A stretch of DNA of 7,800 nucleotides from JBECKQ01 sp040235375 (GTDB lineage Bacteria; Planctomycetota; Phycisphaerae; UBA1845). The stretch covers positions 1 to 7,800 of the forward strand of contig JBECKQ010000086.1 in the NCBI GenBank assembly GCA_040235375.1. The letters run 5' to 3'. Both the position numbers and the translations under genes were made by a program. The notes under the pieces are model-generated. The model worked only from the letters and a program-made list of their open reading frames with translations. It searched no databases and was not told the DNA's origin. Below are positions 6,910 to 7,800 of the stretch, piece after piece. Numbering within the stretch: position 1 is the stretch's first letter; the number at the start of each line of letters is the position of its first letter.

Positions 6910-6917
6910 GTCAAGGA
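6910..6917 (-). repeat. inverted copy of TCCTTGAC
   Basis: GTCAAGGA, followed by T, repeats exactly the end of the 2280-2345 palindrome (2338-2346). It is the inverse of the copy at 6477-6484, so the pair could bound an element of about 441 nt. The match is short. Support comes mainly from all four exact copies in the window being intergenic. Confidence 0.35.
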
Positions 6918-6951
6918 TAAACTCTTCCCGTCACCCATCGGATATCACGGC

Positions 6952-6980
6952 TTGCTTGCTGTCCCACACGCGGACAAAAT
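6952..6980 (+). promoter_or_regulatory. weak sigma-70-like promoter candidate for the S9 peptidase
   Basis: TTGCTT at 6952-6957 and CAAAAT at 6975-6980 are separated by 17 bases and lie about 50 bases before the peptidase start. They match the -35 and -10 consensus at three and four of six positions. Such matches are common by chance, and promoter rules for this lineage are uncertain. Confidence 0.2.
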
Positions 6981-7015
6981 GACGGCGAATCTCCCGATTT
7001 ACCAACCGCATTCAT

Positions 7016-7023
7016 GAAGGAGG
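7016..7023 (+). promoter_or_regulatory. strong Shine-Dalgarno deciding a GTG start
   Basis: GAAGGAGG is nearly a full anti-Shine-Dalgarno complement, and six bases separate it from GTG at 7030. It fixes the start of the S9 peptidase at a non-ATG codon. No in-frame ATG occurs before codon 44, which would remove the signal peptide. Confidence 0.8.
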
Positions 7024-7029
7024 CCTCGC

Positions 7030-7800
7030 GTGCGTAACTCTTGTGCATTCAAGGTGTTGACGATCATCGCGTTTTCCCCGGCGTTCACCGCCGCACAGAA
7101 CGTCGCACCCACCCGCAATCACGACATCGAGCCTGAGGATTATTTCGACATCGTGACAATGACGGAGTGCGCCGTTTCTCCCGATGGAATCCGCGTCGCT
7201 TACACGGAAATGGCATGGGGAGAACCCAAGCAGCCGCGCACCACGGAGCTATGGGTGGTCAGCACGGACAGCGGGCAACGCCGCCGCCTGACCTTCGATC
7301 GCGTCGGCGCCGCCTCGCCCCAGTGGAACGTCGATGACGGCTTGATCTACTTCACCGCGCACTACAAACGCCCCGGCGAAGACAGCCCGCCCTACGACGG
7401 CACCACGCAGGTGTGGCGCGTTTCGCCCGACGGCGGCCCGCCCTTTCCCGTAACGCGTATCGAGGACGGCGTCGGCCAGTTCGTGGTCGCCGCTGACGGC
7501 AAGTCGATTTACTACGCCGTCGCCACCGAGCATCTCGCCGACGAGTGGAAAAACCTGCAAAAGGAGTTCAGCGATCTCGAGTACGGCCACGGCGTCGACG
7601 AGTTCACCCAGATCTGGAGCCTCGATCTCGAAAGCTGGCGCGAAAACAAGCTCATCGACCAGAACCGCTACATCCGCGACTTTGCCGTTTCCCCAACCGG
7701 GAACCGCATCGCCATGATCACCACGCCGGACGACAAGCTGATCTCCAACGAGGGCTGGTCACGCGTCGACGTCTACGACACCGCCACCGAAAAGATCGAC
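7030..7800 (+). CDS. secreted S9-family peptidase (prolyl oligopeptidase/DPP-IV type), N-terminal part
   Basis: The first 257 codons of a peptidase that runs off the window. Residues 1-22 (MRNSCAFKVLTIIAFSPAFT, then AA) look like a Sec signal peptide, so it should act in the periplasm or outside the cell. The mature part begins with EPEDYFDIVTMTECAVSPDG (34-53), the usual opening of bacterial S9 acyl-aminoacyl/dipeptidyl peptidases. Propeller-blade repeats follow: AVSPDGIRVAYTE (48-60), LWVVSTDSGQRRRLTF (74-89), QVWRVSPDGG (127-136), FVVAADGKSIYYAV (151-164), IWSLDLES (195-202) and FAVSPTGNRIAMIT (218-231). The propeller gates peptide access to an alpha/beta-hydrolase domain with a Ser-Asp-His triad, which must lie beyond 7800, so activity cannot be confirmed. 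The start is GTG with a strong Shine-Dalgarno. TolB-like proteins share such blades, but the DYF...SPDG opening favours S9. Confidence 0.87.
   Translation, partial: MRNSCAFKVLTIIAFSPAFTAAQNVAPTRNHDIEPEDYFDIVTMTECAVSPDGIRVAYTEMAWGEPKQPRTTELWVVSTDSGQRRRLTFDRVGAASPQWNVDDGLIYFTAHYKRPGEDSPPYDGTTQVWRVSPDGGPPFPVTRIEDGVGQFVVAADGKSIYYAVATEHLADEWKNLQKEFSDLEYGHGVDEFTQIWSLDLESWRENKLIDQNRYIRDFAVSPTGNRIAMITTPDDKLISNEGWSRVDVYDTATEKID

Larger units (their letters stand above)
6241..7029. other. long intergenic stretch between divergent genes, no convincing gene
   Basis: With the leader at 6106-6240 this makes a 924-nt gap between divergently transcribed genes. Open frames exist on both strands (for example 6407-6895 + and 6238-6579 -), but their translations are rich in Arg, Ser, Pro and Cys, show no family motif, and lack ribosome binding sites. 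I found no tRNA T-arm and no recognisable RNase P, tmRNA or SRP RNA core. It does contain several stable hairpins and repeat copies, listed separately. It could be a decayed gene, a structured RNA, or a repeat-bearing spacer. Both flanking promoters should lie here. Confidence 0.6.

Noticed and set aside
7014..7037. Seven-codon open frame MKEASRA overlapping the Shine-Dalgarno and start of the S9 peptidase
   Set aside because: It has no ribosome binding site of its own, and its ATG is most simply explained by chance next to the GAAGGAGG motif.

Overview
The window is high-GC bacterial DNA. The genes suggest an envelope- and polysaccharide-oriented Gram-negative organism. A Planctomycetota-like or similar environmental lineage fits best, judging from the giant lipoprotein that combines PKD-like, thrombospondin type 3, BACON-like and beta-helix domains and ends in VGAYEH, next to an S9 peptidase. 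This taxonomic placement is an inference from protein style; the window contains no marker gene.

Positions 1-2241 (+ strand) are the end of a glycan-assembly operon. It holds the last codons of an unidentified upstream gene, a GT-B glycosyltransferase joined to it by an ATGA overlap, and then an Alg14-like/Alg13-like pair joined by a GTGA overlap. The pair should form one two-subunit glycosyltransferase: the Alg14-like subunit as membrane anchor and acceptor side, the Alg13-like subunit as sugar-nucleotide binding side. With the first enzyme it would act on a lipid-linked intermediate for exopolysaccharide or another surface glycan.

Positions 2242-2370 separate two convergent genes. They hold a 66-nt imperfect palindrome that folds on paper into a three-way junction, followed by a short pyrimidine-rich tandem repeat.

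Positions 2371-6105 (- strand) encode one very large predicted lipoprotein of 1244 residues with at least seven extracellular-type domains, ending in a right-handed beta-helix. Its leader (6106-6180) contains two stem-loops.

Positions 6106-7029 are a 924-nt gap between divergent genes. I see no convincing gene there. It contains several good hairpins, a 15-nt-spaced repeat, and two further copies of the 8-mer that ends the palindrome at 2280-2345. From 7030 to the window end (+ strand) is the N-terminal part of a secreted S9-family (prolyl oligopeptidase/DPP-IV type) peptidase, starting at GTG behind a very strong Shine-Dalgarno sequence.

The coding content is of known types. The least explained material is the non-coding palindrome family (2280-2345, 6477-6492, 6910-6917) and the structured intergenic region.
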